The notes below the pieces were generated by a model. That model was given only the letters and a program-made list of their open reading frames with translations, did no database searches and had not been told where the DNA came from. This document shows positions 1 to 6,691 of a stretch of 28,210 nucleotides of DNA, piece after piece. Each line of letters opens with the position of its first letter. Position 1 is the first letter of the stretch. The translations under genes were made by a program, and so were the position numbers. This stretch comes from a virus: positions 1 to 28,210 of the IMG/VR virus record IMGVR_UViG_3300045952_000030, one strand, 5' to 3'.

Positions 1-68
1 TTCACATTTACATGCTCATCATTACGAGCAAGCCAGAGAAAGTAGAGACGCCAAAGGTATCTCATCAT
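1..68 (-). CDS. Partial hypothetical protein, N-terminus only
   Basis: An open frame starts with two consecutive ATG codons that overlap the TGA stop of the nuclease gene (ATGA arrangement) and runs off the left edge. The visible start is MMRYLWRLYFLWLARNDEHV, rich in aromatic and basic residues. The stop/start overlap is the same translational coupling used across this operon, so it is probably a real gene, but only about 22 residues are visible. No function can be given; a short membrane-associated protein is possible from the hydrophobic start. Confidence 0.5.
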   Translation of the reverse strand, partial: MMRYLWRLYFLWLARNDEHVNV

Positions 69-928
69 GATTCTTCGCCTCCAATATCCCACTTCTTACC
101 AACGATGTAGTCATTACGCAATGCTTCCGCTCGCATATTTCTGTTCAGTTCACAAACATCCTTGAACTTACAGACACCATACTTGTTTTCACAATGCGTA
201 AAATTTGGAGGCCATTTACCTGTCTTGCTATATTCAGCTAATCGATATGCATAGAACGGAACAATCTCTTGCTTCCATTCATGTAATCTATCAGCCGTAT
301 AATTCATTACAACTCGCGTGAATCTATCCTTTGGTGCTAAGGTCTTTTGAAATCCAACCTTATCTACAATCATCTGTCGTGTATCTTGCACAATACACTG
401 ACCCATGAATTGATTATTCAATGAGAGCGTATCTCTACGCTGCTTCATTGTCTTGTAGTCTACTGGAAGAATTAACTGTCCAGTATTTGTAACTGTATCG
501 AGCTTGGCTTTCCAGATAACGCGGATGTTATCATCTACGTATATCTCTTTACTCTTAACTACTTCAGCTTCGAGTGGACGCCAACCATCATTAAGATAAT
601 ACTTCTCATATTCGACACACGTATCGAATGCGAGTGCAATATCTTCTGATGTGCTGTTCTTTACTTCATCAGATTTAGAATACTGAATAGCAGCAGTCAT
701 TCCGAATGCAATGGCTTGCGCCTTTTTCATTCCTTGAATTATCTGCTTATTCTTATTCTCGAAATAGGCATGAACAATACTGCCCATTTCCATAGATACA
801 GACTTACCACCCTTAGGTTGCAAGTCACAATTGAAAGTCCAGTCATACAATCTCCAGCATGACATCGCTGTAGATAATAACTGACTATCAAGGATGATAT
901 TAGTTCTTGCTGGAAGAATTATGTCCAT
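65..928 (-). CDS. Cas4/RecB-like PD-(D/E)XK nuclease
   Basis: A 287-residue protein predicted to be a DNA exonuclease of the PD-(D/E)XK superfamily, probably acting in phage DNA replication or recombination in the cytoplasm. Visible motifs in order are GSIVH with His53, Glu120/122, Asp144 in AKLD, the core VDYKT with Asp157 and Lys159, and a QFMGQ motif with Gln173. One cysteine near the N-terminus (Cys24) plus three close to the C-terminus (Cys246, Cys253, Cys259) match the one-plus-three pattern that binds an iron-sulfur cluster in Cas4 and AddB nucleases. The ATG at 928 is chosen over the upstream TTG because it overlaps the stop of the preceding micro-protein. It lies in the same operon as an SNF2 helicase, a sensible partner. 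The family is fairly certain; the exact role is inferred. Confidence 0.8.
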   Translation of the reverse strand: MDIILPARTNIILDSQLLSTAMSCWRLYDWTFNCDLQPKGGKSVSMEMGSIVHAYFENKNKQIIQGMKKAQAIAFGMTAAIQYSKSDEVKNSTSEDIALAFDTCVEYEKYYLNDGWRPLEAEVVKSKEIYVDDNIRVIWKAKLDTVTNTGQLILPVDYKTMKQRRDTLSLNNQFMGQCIVQDTRQMIVDKVGFQKTLAPKDRFTRVVMNYTADRLHEWKQEIVPFYAYRLAEYSKTGKWPPNFTHCENKYGVCKFKDVCELNRNMRAEALRNDYIVGKKWDIGGEES

Positions 929-1017
929 CAACTTTTCCAAGCAGCTATGATTAGCACTGCTACTATTCCAATAGCTAGTATAATGCTAACCCAATCATGG
1001 GATTCTTTTTCCATCAT
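928..1017 (-). CDS. 29-residue single-span membrane micro-protein
   Basis: The frame encodes a 9-residue polar head followed by one strongly hydrophobic helix (VSIILAIGIVAVLIIAAW) and a short KS tail. The start ATG overlaps the TGA of the upstream gene (ATGATGG) and its own TGA overlaps the ATG of the nuclease, so it is fully embedded in the coupled operon. Length, single helix and N-terminal charge would fit an inner-membrane micro-protein, for example a regulator of a membrane process. No family is recognised. The clean transmembrane segment and the tight overlaps on both sides support a real gene. Confidence 0.6.
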   Translation of the reverse strand: MMEKESHDWVSIILAIGIVAVLIIAAWKS

Positions 1018-1253
1018 AAGTTCTCTATCTTATCCTTGAGAACATCGATGATTGACTTGTCAATTAAAATCTTGAGCTTATCCGTTGACATGGTTCGTTC
1101 CATGTATCGCTGGACAGCATCATCAATTAATACACCTTGTTCTCGAACTGTTTCTTCAGCAATTCGAGTTGCGCGTGCTTGAATTTCCTTGATGATTGCA
1201 TCGCGCACATATCGCGCAATAGTTTCATCTTCAATTGTAATGTTAAGTTCCAT
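1014..1253 (-). CDS. Hypothetical protein, 79 aa
   Basis: A small, mostly helical and charged protein beginning MELNITIEDETIARYV. It contains repeated Ile/Glu/Lys-rich stretches, such as AIIKEIQARATRIAEE, that look like amphipathic helices. The start at 1253 is preferred because it overlaps the end of the upstream gene (…GGAAATGGAACTTAA) and because the longer frame would cover most of that gene's C-terminal coding. No cysteine motif, signal peptide or membrane segment is visible. Function unknown; it could be a DNA-binding accessory or a chaperone-like small protein, but nothing shows this directly. Confidence 0.65.
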   Translation of the reverse strand: MELNITIEDETIARYVRDAIIKEIQARATRIAEETVREQGVLIDDAVQRYMERTMSTDKLKILIDKSIIDVLKDKIENL

Positions 1254-1464
1254 TTCCAATATCCTCAAAATCAAATTCATCACGGTTCTTACAATACTGC
1301 GATAAGATGATGTTCTTGACAGCACTCATCGAAGTCTTGTATTTTTTTGCTAAGGCCCGGATTCTTTCCTTTGTTATTGGATGTAATTTCTCCGAACCAT
1401 TGACTCGCTTTACATCATTTGCCAGTTTCGGCAATAGGTGAATCTTTGGTTTCTGCTTTGCCAT
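1243..1464 (-). CDS. Small basic protein, possible HTH
   Basis: A 73-residue protein starting MAKQKPKIHLLPK. The stretch from about residue 29 (PITKERIRALAKKYKTSMSA) resembles an HTH DNA-recognition segment, with a helix, a turn at KYKTS and a second helix continuing into VKNIILSQYC, so a small DNA-binding protein is a reasonable guess. The start is placed at the ATG after a GGAAAG ribosome site (1464); the in-frame upstream extension is Lys/Gly-rich and overlaps the previous gene. The C-terminus is acidic (DEFDFEDIGNG). It overlaps both neighbours. Confidence 0.6.
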   Translation of the reverse strand: MAKQKPKIHLLPKLANDVKRVNGSEKLHPITKERIRALAKKYKTSMSAVKNIILSQYCKNRDEFDFEDIGNGT

Positions 1465-1705
1465 CTTCTTTCCATTTCCTTTCTTGATATTCCTTGAACT
1501 GCCCACCTCGCGTAAGTCTTGTCAAGTTACCTAAGCAAGACCAGCAAAGATGGAAGTTATCTTTCGAGTTATTCTCTATCTTTTTTCCAGAAGCATCCAC
1601 TGTAATTATCATTACATGGACAACTTGACTTGTCTTTTGGTCTGCATGATAAGCAGATGGTTCGCCTTCCATTCTTTCACAGCCGTTACACTTGAAAAGA
1701 ATCAT
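1415..1705 (-). CDS. Zinc-ribbon-like small protein
   Basis: A 96-residue protein with CNGC near residues 6-9 and CWSC near residues 54-57, separated by a hydrophilic beta-like stretch (VVHVMIITVDASGKK). Two CxxC pairs at this spacing are the signature of a zinc ribbon. The C-terminal third is strongly charged (KEYQERKWKEDGKAETK). The start ATG overlaps the TGA stop of the HTH gene upstream (ATGA), indicating coupled translation. No catalytic domain is visible; such proteins usually contact nucleic acid or other proteins. Family not recognised. Confidence 0.65.
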   Translation of the reverse strand: MILFKCNGCERMEGEPSAYHADQKTSQVVHVMIITVDASGKKIENNSKDNFHLCWSCLGNLTRLTRGGQFKEYQERKWKEDGKAETKDSPIAETGK

Positions 1706-2007
1706 ACGCCTAATGCCGCTGCAATCTTTTCAAGTTTCTTACTCATCTCGCGCATAAGAGAGACAAGAGTTTCAGGTTCCTTCTTGATTCGTGGCATCTT
1801 TGGAAGTGGAACTAATTTCTTTTTAGTTTCCCCGTCTCGTTTCGCCATAAACAATTCCACCTCAACAGCATCAAGTAGCGCACGAAATCTCTTAGCACCA
1901 CGGGGGCGCTTATTTACTGGTGTAAATTGTCCTTCCTTGATTAACTTGCGAACGTGACTTAAAGTATATCCTAACTTTTCAGACGCTTCCTTTACTGTCA
2001 TCGTCAT
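1702..2007 (-). CDS. Helix-turn-helix (excisionase/MerR-like) DNA-binding protein
   Basis: A 101-residue protein. Residues about 4-50 (MTVKEASEKLGYTLSHVRKL) have the pattern of a winged helix-turn-helix of the excisionase/MerR type: an xxEAAexLg helix, a turn, a recognition helix SHVRKLIKEG and a wing with R-P-R-G. The C-terminal half is basic, then helical (REMSKKLEKIAAALG). The start is taken at the ATG following AGGAAAAG (about 8 nt upstream), six codons inside the longest frame. It overlaps both neighbours. It probably regulates transcription or shapes DNA for replication; no target site can be assigned. Confidence 0.7.
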   Translation of the reverse strand: MTMTVKEASEKLGYTLSHVRKLIKEGQFTPVNKRPRGAKRFRALLDAVEVELFMAKRDGETKKKLVPLPKMPRIKKEPETLVSLMREMSKKLEKIAAALGV

Positions 2008-2191
2008 TTTTCTTTTCCTTTTCAAAATCAGTTAATGGCCTTGTTTCACCATTATACTGTGTGCAATTACAATGTGCACATCTACCTTTATTTAATCTAT
2101 CACCGTAGTGTGCCCATTCAACATGACCACATGAGCACATATAGTGAACATTCATTAACCACTCTTGATGAGACTTGCATTCATGCGTCAT
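1979..2191 (-). CDS. Small Cys/His-rich protein, probable zinc binder
   Basis: A 70-residue protein with the motif CSCGHVEWAHYG followed by CAHCNC about 18 residues later. The cysteine and histidine pairs could hold one zinc ion. The C-terminus is acidic (NDDDSKGSV). The start ATG shares ATGA with the stop of the upstream 48-residue gene. It resembles the small zinc-finger proteins frequent in phage early operons, but I recognise no named family. Confidence 0.6.
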   Translation of the reverse strand: MTHECKSHQEWLMNVHYMCSCGHVEWAHYGDRLNKGRCAHCNCTQYNGETRPLTDFEKEKKNDDDSKGSV

Positions 2192-2334
2192 GGCAATCTC
2201 TTTTTACTACACCACCAACAAATGGTGTAATCTGAATAGTCACATTTTCTTATCCAATGTAACCATTTGTTAAGACATTGGTCACACAAAAATATACTTT
2301 TCATGCGACCATATATCCAACATTCATGTATCAT
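2188..2334 (-). CDS. 48-residue CxxC micro-protein
   Basis: A short gene between the helicase and the next small gene. Its ATG overlaps the helicase TGA (ATGA) and its own TGA overlaps the next ATG in the same way, so it closes the operon without any gap. The product has CDQC at residues 17-20 and CWWC at 39-42, a typical two-knuckle zinc ribbon, and is rich in Trp and Lys. Function unknown. The double coupling and the zinc pairs are good evidence despite its size. Confidence 0.6.
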   Translation of the reverse strand: MIHECWIYGRMKSIFLCDQCLNKWLHWIRKCDYSDYTICWWCSKKRLP

Positions 2335-4445
2335 TTCTTAAGAGAAGCTGCTTTTGTTAACTTTCCCTTTTCCTTTTCAGCAACTCGCTTAACAATACTC
2401 ATTGCGAGTTCCTTTGCAAGTGAGAGACTAAAGACTTGCATCTCTCCCTTATTCATACTACTATGGAACCATGCTCGCTTTCTTTCTACAATATCTGCGA
2501 GTGTTTCATCAATAGTATCTGCCGCAGTTGCGAACGTTACATTCACTATGCTGTGCGTAGCTGCAATCCTTCTAAATCTTCCGGGCGCAGCTTGGTCTTC
2601 GTTTTGTGGATTCCATTGTCTTTCATGCATAATTGCATCACCGCATGTTTGAAGATTAATTCCTTCTCCAGCAGCACCAGTAGATGCAACCATGAATGCG
2701 CGCTTACTTGCGTTGAATTCTGTAGCCATTTGTTCACGTTGAAGTGAATTTAATCCCGCGTGAAGATTAAATACAGCAATATCCGTGAACTTCTCTTTCA
2801 TTTGACGATAGATGATATCTCCTACGTCAATGTGATGGACGAAGACAACCATCTTACGTTCGGTTTCTTCATAGAATTCTTCTAGCTTTTCCATTGTTGA
2901 TGGAATTTTAGCTAGTCCTGTAATGTGTCTCATCCTAGCCATCTGTGCTAGGATATTCATATCATTGAATGCTTGGTCTTCTGTGCCATCAATGACATGT
3001 TGATTATACCATTTGACGAAATCAGATTCCGATTCGTCATACATCATCTGTTCCCTATCATCTAAGTTCGTGAAGTGGAACTGACGATTGACTGACGGCA
3101 TCTGAATTGCTACATCGGCAACTTCTCGCCTAAGTGCAATATCTTTGATGTATTCTTGAAACTTCTTTGGGTGACGAATACCTGCATGGCGCGTATATTT
3201 GCCATCGTAGATAACATCTACCCATTGACGCACAAAGTTCGCATGAGAATGGAACTTATCAGGTGAAAGAATATTTAAAATTGGGAAGAATTCATCTCCC
3301 CTATTCTTCCACGGTGTTCCACTCAAAGCGATTACTTGCTTATCTTTGCAAAGTATTCGGAATCGTTGAGTGCGCGAACTATCAGGATTCTTAATCTGCT
3401 GAACTTCATCACCAACTACAGTCTTGATGAAGCTCAACTTCTCGATATCGAATCCAATTTCAATAGTCTTTTTCTTGAGTTTCTTAATCTTAGGCACCAT
3501 CAAATCATAAGAGATGATGTAGCACTTCAGATTAGGAATAACCCAATCGTCAGACTTTTCAATTACTTGTGGTAGATAAGTAGGACCAAGCCAGCGGAGA
3601 ATTTCTTTGAACCACTGGAACTTAATACCAGACTTAACTACGAACAAGATAGGAAATGCTTCGGGAGGTGCGAATAAAAGATACATGAGAACTTGGACAG
3701 TCTTACCAAGTCCCATTTCATCGAAAATAGCAGCACCTTTGTTTACTGCTAATCCTGCTTCGATGAATCGCGCACCTTCAACTTGGAATGGGAAACCACG
3801 ATATTCATTGCAGTTGAGGCAATGATTACCATTCCAATCGTGCTTACAATTCTTTACATGTTCTTTCCAAAAATTAGAAACTGCTGTCTCGAAAGGTGTT
3901 CCTTTCTTCAGCAGCTTAACTTCTACGTGATTACACTTGTAAAAAATCAGCTTTCGATTTGGTTTTAGCGGGTCTTTTTCTTCGATAATAATTTCTCTAT
4001 CGAAGATTGCAACTTTACCACAAGTAGGACACTTATCCTGTAGACGTGTCACTTGATACTTGTGCTTTGTAATTGTTTCAGTTTCTGTGATGACTTCCAC
4101 GTCAGCACCAGAACGAATCGCGTCAATAATATCATCACGTAATGCATGAGAACTACAAGTGCTAATATGCGTGCAACCTAATTCACGCGCTTTAGCAGCC
4201 CATATTTCATCATGACCGTGACCCTTAGTTAATGCATGAGCAACCTCATGATTAACAGTATTCTTTCCTTCTATCTCACCTACTTGGTCAAGATAATGTC
4301 CATTCAAGATAATGCACTTATCTCGATATGAACACAATCCATAGTAGTGTGGACTCGGATTATTATTGATGCGAATAGTCCAGTCAGTCAAATTATGCGC
4401 GTCTAATCTTTCACGCGCATATTTTACTGCTTCTATTCTATTCAT
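2331..4445 (-). CDS. SprT-like metalloprotease / SNF2 helicase fusion
   Basis: A 704-residue protein joining two activities. Residues 1-100 resemble a SprT-like zinc metalloprotease, with HEVAH at 66-70 as the HExxH site and GHGHDEIW at 75-82 holding the likely third ligand. CPTC (139-142) and C-rich NHCLNCNEY (around 208-214) form zinc ribbons. From about 218 an SNF2/SWI2-type helicase follows: Q-motif-like FPFQVEG, Walker A DEMGLGKT (242-249), motif II DEVQ (346-349) in place of the usual DEAH, motif III SGTP (375-378), then the C-terminal lobe with motif V STGAAGEGINLQ (588-599) and motif VI DQAAPGRFRR (617-626). SprT-like proteases degrade DNA-bound proteins; SNF2 motors translocate on duplex DNA. 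A joint role in clearing protein roadblocks or crosslinks is an inference. A near-consensus promoter lies just upstream and GAAAGGAAAT precedes the ATG. Confidence 0.85.
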   Translation of the reverse strand: MNRIEAVKYARERLDAHNLTDWTIRINNNPSPHYYGLCSYRDKCIILNGHYLDQVGEIEGKNTVNHEVAHALTKGHGHDEIWAAKARELGCTHISTCSSHALRDDIIDAIRSGADVEVITETETITKHKYQVTRLQDKCPTCGKVAIFDREIIIEEKDPLKPNRKLIFYKCNHVEVKLLKKGTPFETAVSNFWKEHVKNCKHDWNGNHCLNCNEYRGFPFQVEGARFIEAGLAVNKGAAIFDEMGLGKTVQVLMYLLFAPPEAFPILFVVKSGIKFQWFKEILRWLGPTYLPQVIEKSDDWVIPNLKCYIISYDLMVPKIKKLKKKTIEIGFDIEKLSFIKTVVGDEVQQIKNPDSSRTQRFRILCKDKQVIALSGTPWKNRGDEFFPILNILSPDKFHSHANFVRQWVDVIYDGKYTRHAGIRHPKKFQEYIKDIALRREVADVAIQMPSVNRQFHFTNLDDREQMMYDESESDFVKWYNQHVIDGTEDQAFNDMNILAQMARMRHITGLAKIPSTMEKLEEFYEETERKMVVFVHHIDVGDIIYRQMKEKFTDIAVFNLHAGLNSLQREQMATEFNASKRAFMVASTGAAGEGINLQTCGDAIMHERQWNPQNEDQAAPGRFRRIAATHSIVNVTFATAADTIDETLADIVERKRAWFHSSMNKGEMQVFSLSLAKELAMSIVKRVAEKEKGKLTKAASLKK

Positions 4446-4477
4446 ATTTCCTTTCGTTTAAAGAAAATTAACAGAGC

Positions 4478-4506
4478 ATTGTAGCACGGTTGAGGCACCG
4501 TGTCAA
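4478..4506 (-). promoter_or_regulatory. Sigma70-like promoter of the helicase operon
   Basis: On the minus strand TTGACA (4506-4501) and TACAAT (4483-4478) are separated by 17 bp. The -35 box is perfect and the -10 differs from TATAAT at one position. It lies about 35 bp before the helicase ATG and should drive the leftward operon down to the window edge. Confidence 0.8.
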
Positions 4507-4516
4507 CAACTATTTT

Positions 4517-4550
4517 TGTCCTATTTAGAGGACACTAGGTCAAGTGACCT
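4517..4550 (-). other. Pair of short hairpins between operons
   Basis: Two adjacent perfect stems, TGTCCT/AGGACA (4517-4522 with 4529-4534) and AGGTCA/TGACCT (4537-4542 with 4545-4550), lie right after the stop codon of the coiled-coil gene and before the helicase promoter. No U-run follows on the minus strand, so a classic intrinsic terminator is not shown. They may weaken read-through or protect the 3' end. Confidence 0.4.
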
Positions 4551-4551
4551 A

Positions 4552-5277
4552 CTATTTTGCTGTAGGAACTTTTAATCCTTTTAGAATTTCTACAGCAGCC
4601 TCAGGAGTAATATTTCTAGCTTGACATGTCATCTGGATTAGATGTTCTTGAATACCAGACCTTTGTGAAGCAGCTATTACTCCGGTCTTATCCCAATTTT
4701 TCTTGGGAGCTTCTTTCTTAATCTTTTGTGGAATGACTACTGGTTTGTAACCAGCGTCTGTAATCTTAATTTTCTCGCGTTCCTCTTGAGTTAATTGCTT
4801 TTGCAAGTTAACCCAATATGTTTGAATCGCGCGCTGTTCGTTCTCGTATTCAGTCTTTTGTGCGTCTAATCCGAACAAAAGCTCTGAAAGATGAGCGTGT
4901 CTTTCTGCTAGAACACGCCCAAGTGCGAAGTTTTTCTTTTCAATCGATGGTTCAGCATCGATTTCTTTCTTTAGTTCCGTGATAGCTGCTAACTTCGCAT
5001 TGAAGATATCAGCTTGAATACGAATCTGAGCATTCTCTTTCTTGATTCTGTCAAGAAGTTCTTGCTCTTTGTGCTTCTGTAATCTTTCCTCTTGCAGTTC
5101 CGGCGTTTGGTATGCCATAGCCGCAGCAACATCTTTTGCTACGCACTCATCGCATTCCCAAATTGAACCACATTTGGTTATCTTACAGTCCTTGTTATCG
5201 CATGATTCACAATCACCATGCGAAACAGTGCCGTTGATAACTGGACCTATTGGGTTAGAATGTGGTAAGCTATCCAT
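4552..5277 (-). CDS. Cys-rich N-terminus plus coiled-coil protein
   Basis: A 241-residue protein of unknown function. Residues 23-45 hold six cysteines (C23, C26, C31, C36, C42, C45), enough for one or two zinc sites. Residues about 58-170 are a long charged helical region with heptad-like spacing (RLQKHKEQELLDRIKKENAQ), probably a coiled coil. The last 70 residues are basic, then end in an apparent small helical domain (GIQEHLIQMTCQARNITPEA). The ATG follows AGGGATTGC. The layout suggests a dimeric DNA- or protein-binding factor, but no family is recognised. It overlaps the upstream micro-ORF by 31 nt. Confidence 0.75.
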   Translation of the reverse strand: MDSLPHSNPIGPVINGTVSHGDCESCDNKDCKITKCGSIWECDECVAKDVAAAMAYQTPELQEERLQKHKEQELLDRIKKENAQIRIQADIFNAKLAAITELKKEIDAEPSIEKKNFALGRVLAERHAHLSELLFGLDAQKTEYENEQRAIQTYWVNLQKQLTQEEREKIKITDAGYKPVVIPQKIKKEAPKKNWDKTGVIAASQRSGIQEHLIQMTCQARNITPEAAVEILKGLKVPTAK

Positions 5278-5336
5278 GCAATCCCTAGAAACGTGTAAAG
5301 GAACTTTTTCTTTTCAGACTCTGACATCTCCGTCAT
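5247..5336 (-). CDS. 29-residue membrane micro-protein
   Basis: The ATG overlaps the TGA of the upstream zinc protein (ATGA), and the frame ends in TAG inside the start of the next gene. The product has a charged head (MTEMSESEKKK) and one hydrophobic helix (FLYTFLGIAWIAYHIL). It parallels the 29-residue membrane peptide at 928-1017 in size and arrangement but not in sequence. The coupling supports translation; the size makes this uncertain. Confidence 0.45.
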   Translation of the reverse strand: MTEMSESEKKKFLYTFLGIAWIAYHILTQ

Positions 5337-5638
5337 GTGTTTAACTTTTCGAGGAGTTCTTTCAGTTTGTCATCTAGTGGTGCTTCGATTACAGGTTGTT
5401 CTCGAAGCACACCCGTTCTACAATGAAAGCATGTAGGCTTAACGCTACCCAATGCTCCCATATCTAACTGGAATATTTCACCACAACTCCAGCAGATACT
5501 GTTCTTACCTTCAATTGTAGCTTCCATATGCTTTGGTAAATAGTGATTGCAATCTGGAAGCGCGCAGGCCCAAATATCAGCGAATGAAAACTTCACCCGA
5601 TGATACTTGTGAACGTGACGTTTTGCTTTTGTGCTCAT
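5333..5638 (-). CDS. Multi-CxxC zinc protein, 101 aa
   Basis: The product begins MSTKAKRHVHKYHRVKFSF and has a CALPDC-type pair, a CWSC pair and a CFHC pair. It looks like a zinc-ribbon fold with one extra cysteine pair. The start at 5638 is preferred over the upstream GTG because GGAAG stands just before it and the longer version would read into the repeat-bearing leader. The C-terminus is a short amphipathic helix (DDKLKELLEKLN). Probably a nucleic-acid-binding or adaptor protein; family unknown. Confidence 0.65.
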   Translation of the reverse strand: MSTKAKRHVHKYHRVKFSFADIWACALPDCNHYLPKHMEATIEGKNSICWSCGEIFQLDMGALGSVKPTCFHCRTGVLREQPVIEAPLDDKLKELLEKLNT

Positions 5639-5667
5639 AATACTTCCGAATATTGCGCGTTTAGGAG

Positions 5668-5695
5668 TCTCAAGATATTTCAATCTCAAGATATT
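5668..5695. repeat. 12-bp direct repeat in a leader region
   Basis: Two exact copies of TCTCAAGATATT (5668-5679 and 5684-5695), 16 bp apart start to start, lie between the tRNA and the zinc-protein start. They could be an operator for a dimeric regulator or chance duplication. Confidence 0.4.
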
Positions 5696-5755
5696 AAGGA
5701 TTAACTCCACTCACTTATTCCCATATCCGGATATTCGTGAGCATCCTAAACTTGG

Positions 5756-5839
5756 TGCCACTAACAGGAATCGAACCTGTATGAGCTTTCGCTCCGAAGA
5801 TTTTAAGTCTTCTGCGTCTGCCATTTCCGCCATAGTGGC
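5756..5839 (-). tRNA. tRNA-Leu (anticodon UAA)
   Basis: An 84-nt class II tRNA on the minus strand. The acceptor arm GCCACTA pairs with TAGTGGC (5833-5839 with 5757-5763). The D-arm is GCG/CGC. The anticodon stem GAAGA/TCTTC encloses CTTAAAA, placing anticodon TAA. A long variable arm GAGC-GAAA-GCTC is typical of tRNA-Leu, and the T-arm ACAGG-TTCGATT-CCTGT is canonical. The discriminator A is followed by an encoded CCA (5755-5753). UUA codons are common in the late genes of this phage, so the tRNA probably supports their translation. It is transcribed with the minus-strand early genes. Confidence 0.95.
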
Positions 5840-5851
5840 TAATTTCCGAAT

Positions 5852-6046
5852 CTGATTGATTGGATGCTCTACTCAGTAACTAGTCACTAACCTAGGATTT
5901 AAACTAGTTAGGGGGCTAAGTAAAGCATCCAATAAATCAGACCGGATATAAATATCCGTCTAGGTCCGACATAGGACCGAACATCTACTCTCACTTTCAC
6001 CGTCTAGGTGCTCGCTCCGCACGATGCGAGAAGATTATTGAGTAGA
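5852..6046 (-). ncRNA. Structured non-coding stretch beside the tRNA
   Basis: No gene fits here; instead there is a chain of stems. A 25-bp imperfect stem (5852-5876 with 5916-5940) encloses an inner stem (5877-5884 with 5903-5910). Next come CGGATAT/ATATCCG (5943-5949 with 5952-5958) and GGTCC/GGACC (5963-5967 with 5974-5978). Last is TCTACTC/GAGTAGA (5984-5990 with 6040-6046) closing a junction of two hairpins, CACC/GGTG and CTCGC/GCGAG. Two of three mismatches in the long stem are G-U only in minus-strand RNA, so that strand is favoured. It may be a leader RNA 5' of the tRNA or an independent RNA. Confidence 0.5.
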
Positions 6047-6066
6047 ACCAACTCTTTCAAAGTCTT

Positions 6067-6315
6067 TCAATCTTTATGCCTATTAGTTTCAAACAATCGA
6101 AACTCATAAGCGTTCTTTTCGTCCCAATCTAAGTAAGTCCACATTGTAATCAATGTGATATCACTTGGAAGGTTTCGATTCAACTTTGTTTTCAAGATGC
6201 AATTCATTATCCATTGCATAATGAAAACTGGTAAGTAACACTCGAATTGAAATACTTGGTTCAATGATTTGTCCATGCACCAAGTTTCAATTGTCCAAGT
6301 GCGGCGTTTGAACAT
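6067..6315 (-). CDS. Hypothetical protein, 82 aa
   Basis: A small protein starting MFKRRTWTIETWCMDKSLNQ, with a hydrophobic centre (CYLPVFIMQWIMNCIL) that could be buried or one weak membrane helix, and an acidic/basic tail. Its start overlaps the stop of the preceding gene as TAATG, so translation is coupled. The N-terminal beta-like pattern and cysteines do not match any family I know. Confidence 0.6.
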   Translation of the reverse strand: MFKRRTWTIETWCMDKSLNQVFQFECYLPVFIMQWIMNCILKTKLNRNLPSDITLITMWTYLDWDEKNAYEFRLFETNRHKD

Positions 6316-6560
6316 TAGTAACCGTCTGGTCTTTCGACAGGTTCAAAGAATGGCTCTATCTTTACTTTCTCATATGTCGTGATTTGAAGTGCCGCATCAG
6401 GACGGTCTGAGAAATTTGCTACCACTATGGGATGTCCATAGAGAAGCACATCACTACCTTCTAAATGAAGGAAAGATGTGCTAGGTCCAATTTCAACGTG
6501 TGAAGCTACATGTTCCTCAACTTCACCCTTGTGGTGATTCTTGATTGTTACTAGGAACAT
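6315..6560 (-). CDS. Hypothetical beta-rich protein, 81 aa
   Basis: The sequence alternates hydrophobic and polar residues (MFLVTIKNHHKGEVEEHVAS, then VLLYGHPIVVANF), as in an all-beta small domain, and ends ERPDGY. The start lies inside the end of the 46-residue gene upstream (ATGTTCCTAG) and the stop is shared with the next start as TAATG. No metal or catalytic motif is visible. Function unknown. Confidence 0.65.
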   Translation of the reverse strand: MFLVTIKNHHKGEVEEHVASHVEIGPSTSFLHLEGSDVLLYGHPIVVANFSDRPDAALQITTYEKVKIEPFFEPVERPDGY

Positions 6561-6691
6561 GCTGCTTCTTTCTTGTCAAATTCTGCAAGTTCCGCGCAGA
6601 ATTTCTTGAAAGCTGCTTGCCACATTTGTTCAGATGGATAATCGGCACTGAAGTGATATGCCATTATCCAATCGTATCTTTTCTTGCTCAT
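6551..6691 (-). CDS. 46-residue hypothetical protein
   Basis: Begins MSKKRYDWIMAYHFSADYPS and continues as an amphipathic helix ending KFCAELAEFDKKEAACS. The start shares an A with the TAA of the upstream DnaJ-zinc-finger-like gene (TAATG) and its TAG falls inside the following gene's start. It is a compact soluble peptide with no recognised family. The tight overlaps at both ends are the main evidence. Confidence 0.6.
   Translation of the reverse strand: MSKKRYDWIMAYHFSADYPSEQMWQAAFKKFCAELAEFDKKEAACS

Noticed and set aside
1550-1957. Plus-strand gene of 135 residues
   Set aside because: It lies wholly antisense to well-supported minus-strand genes with zinc and HTH motifs, has no ribosome site and no recognisable composition; the same holds for other opposite-strand frames over coding regions.
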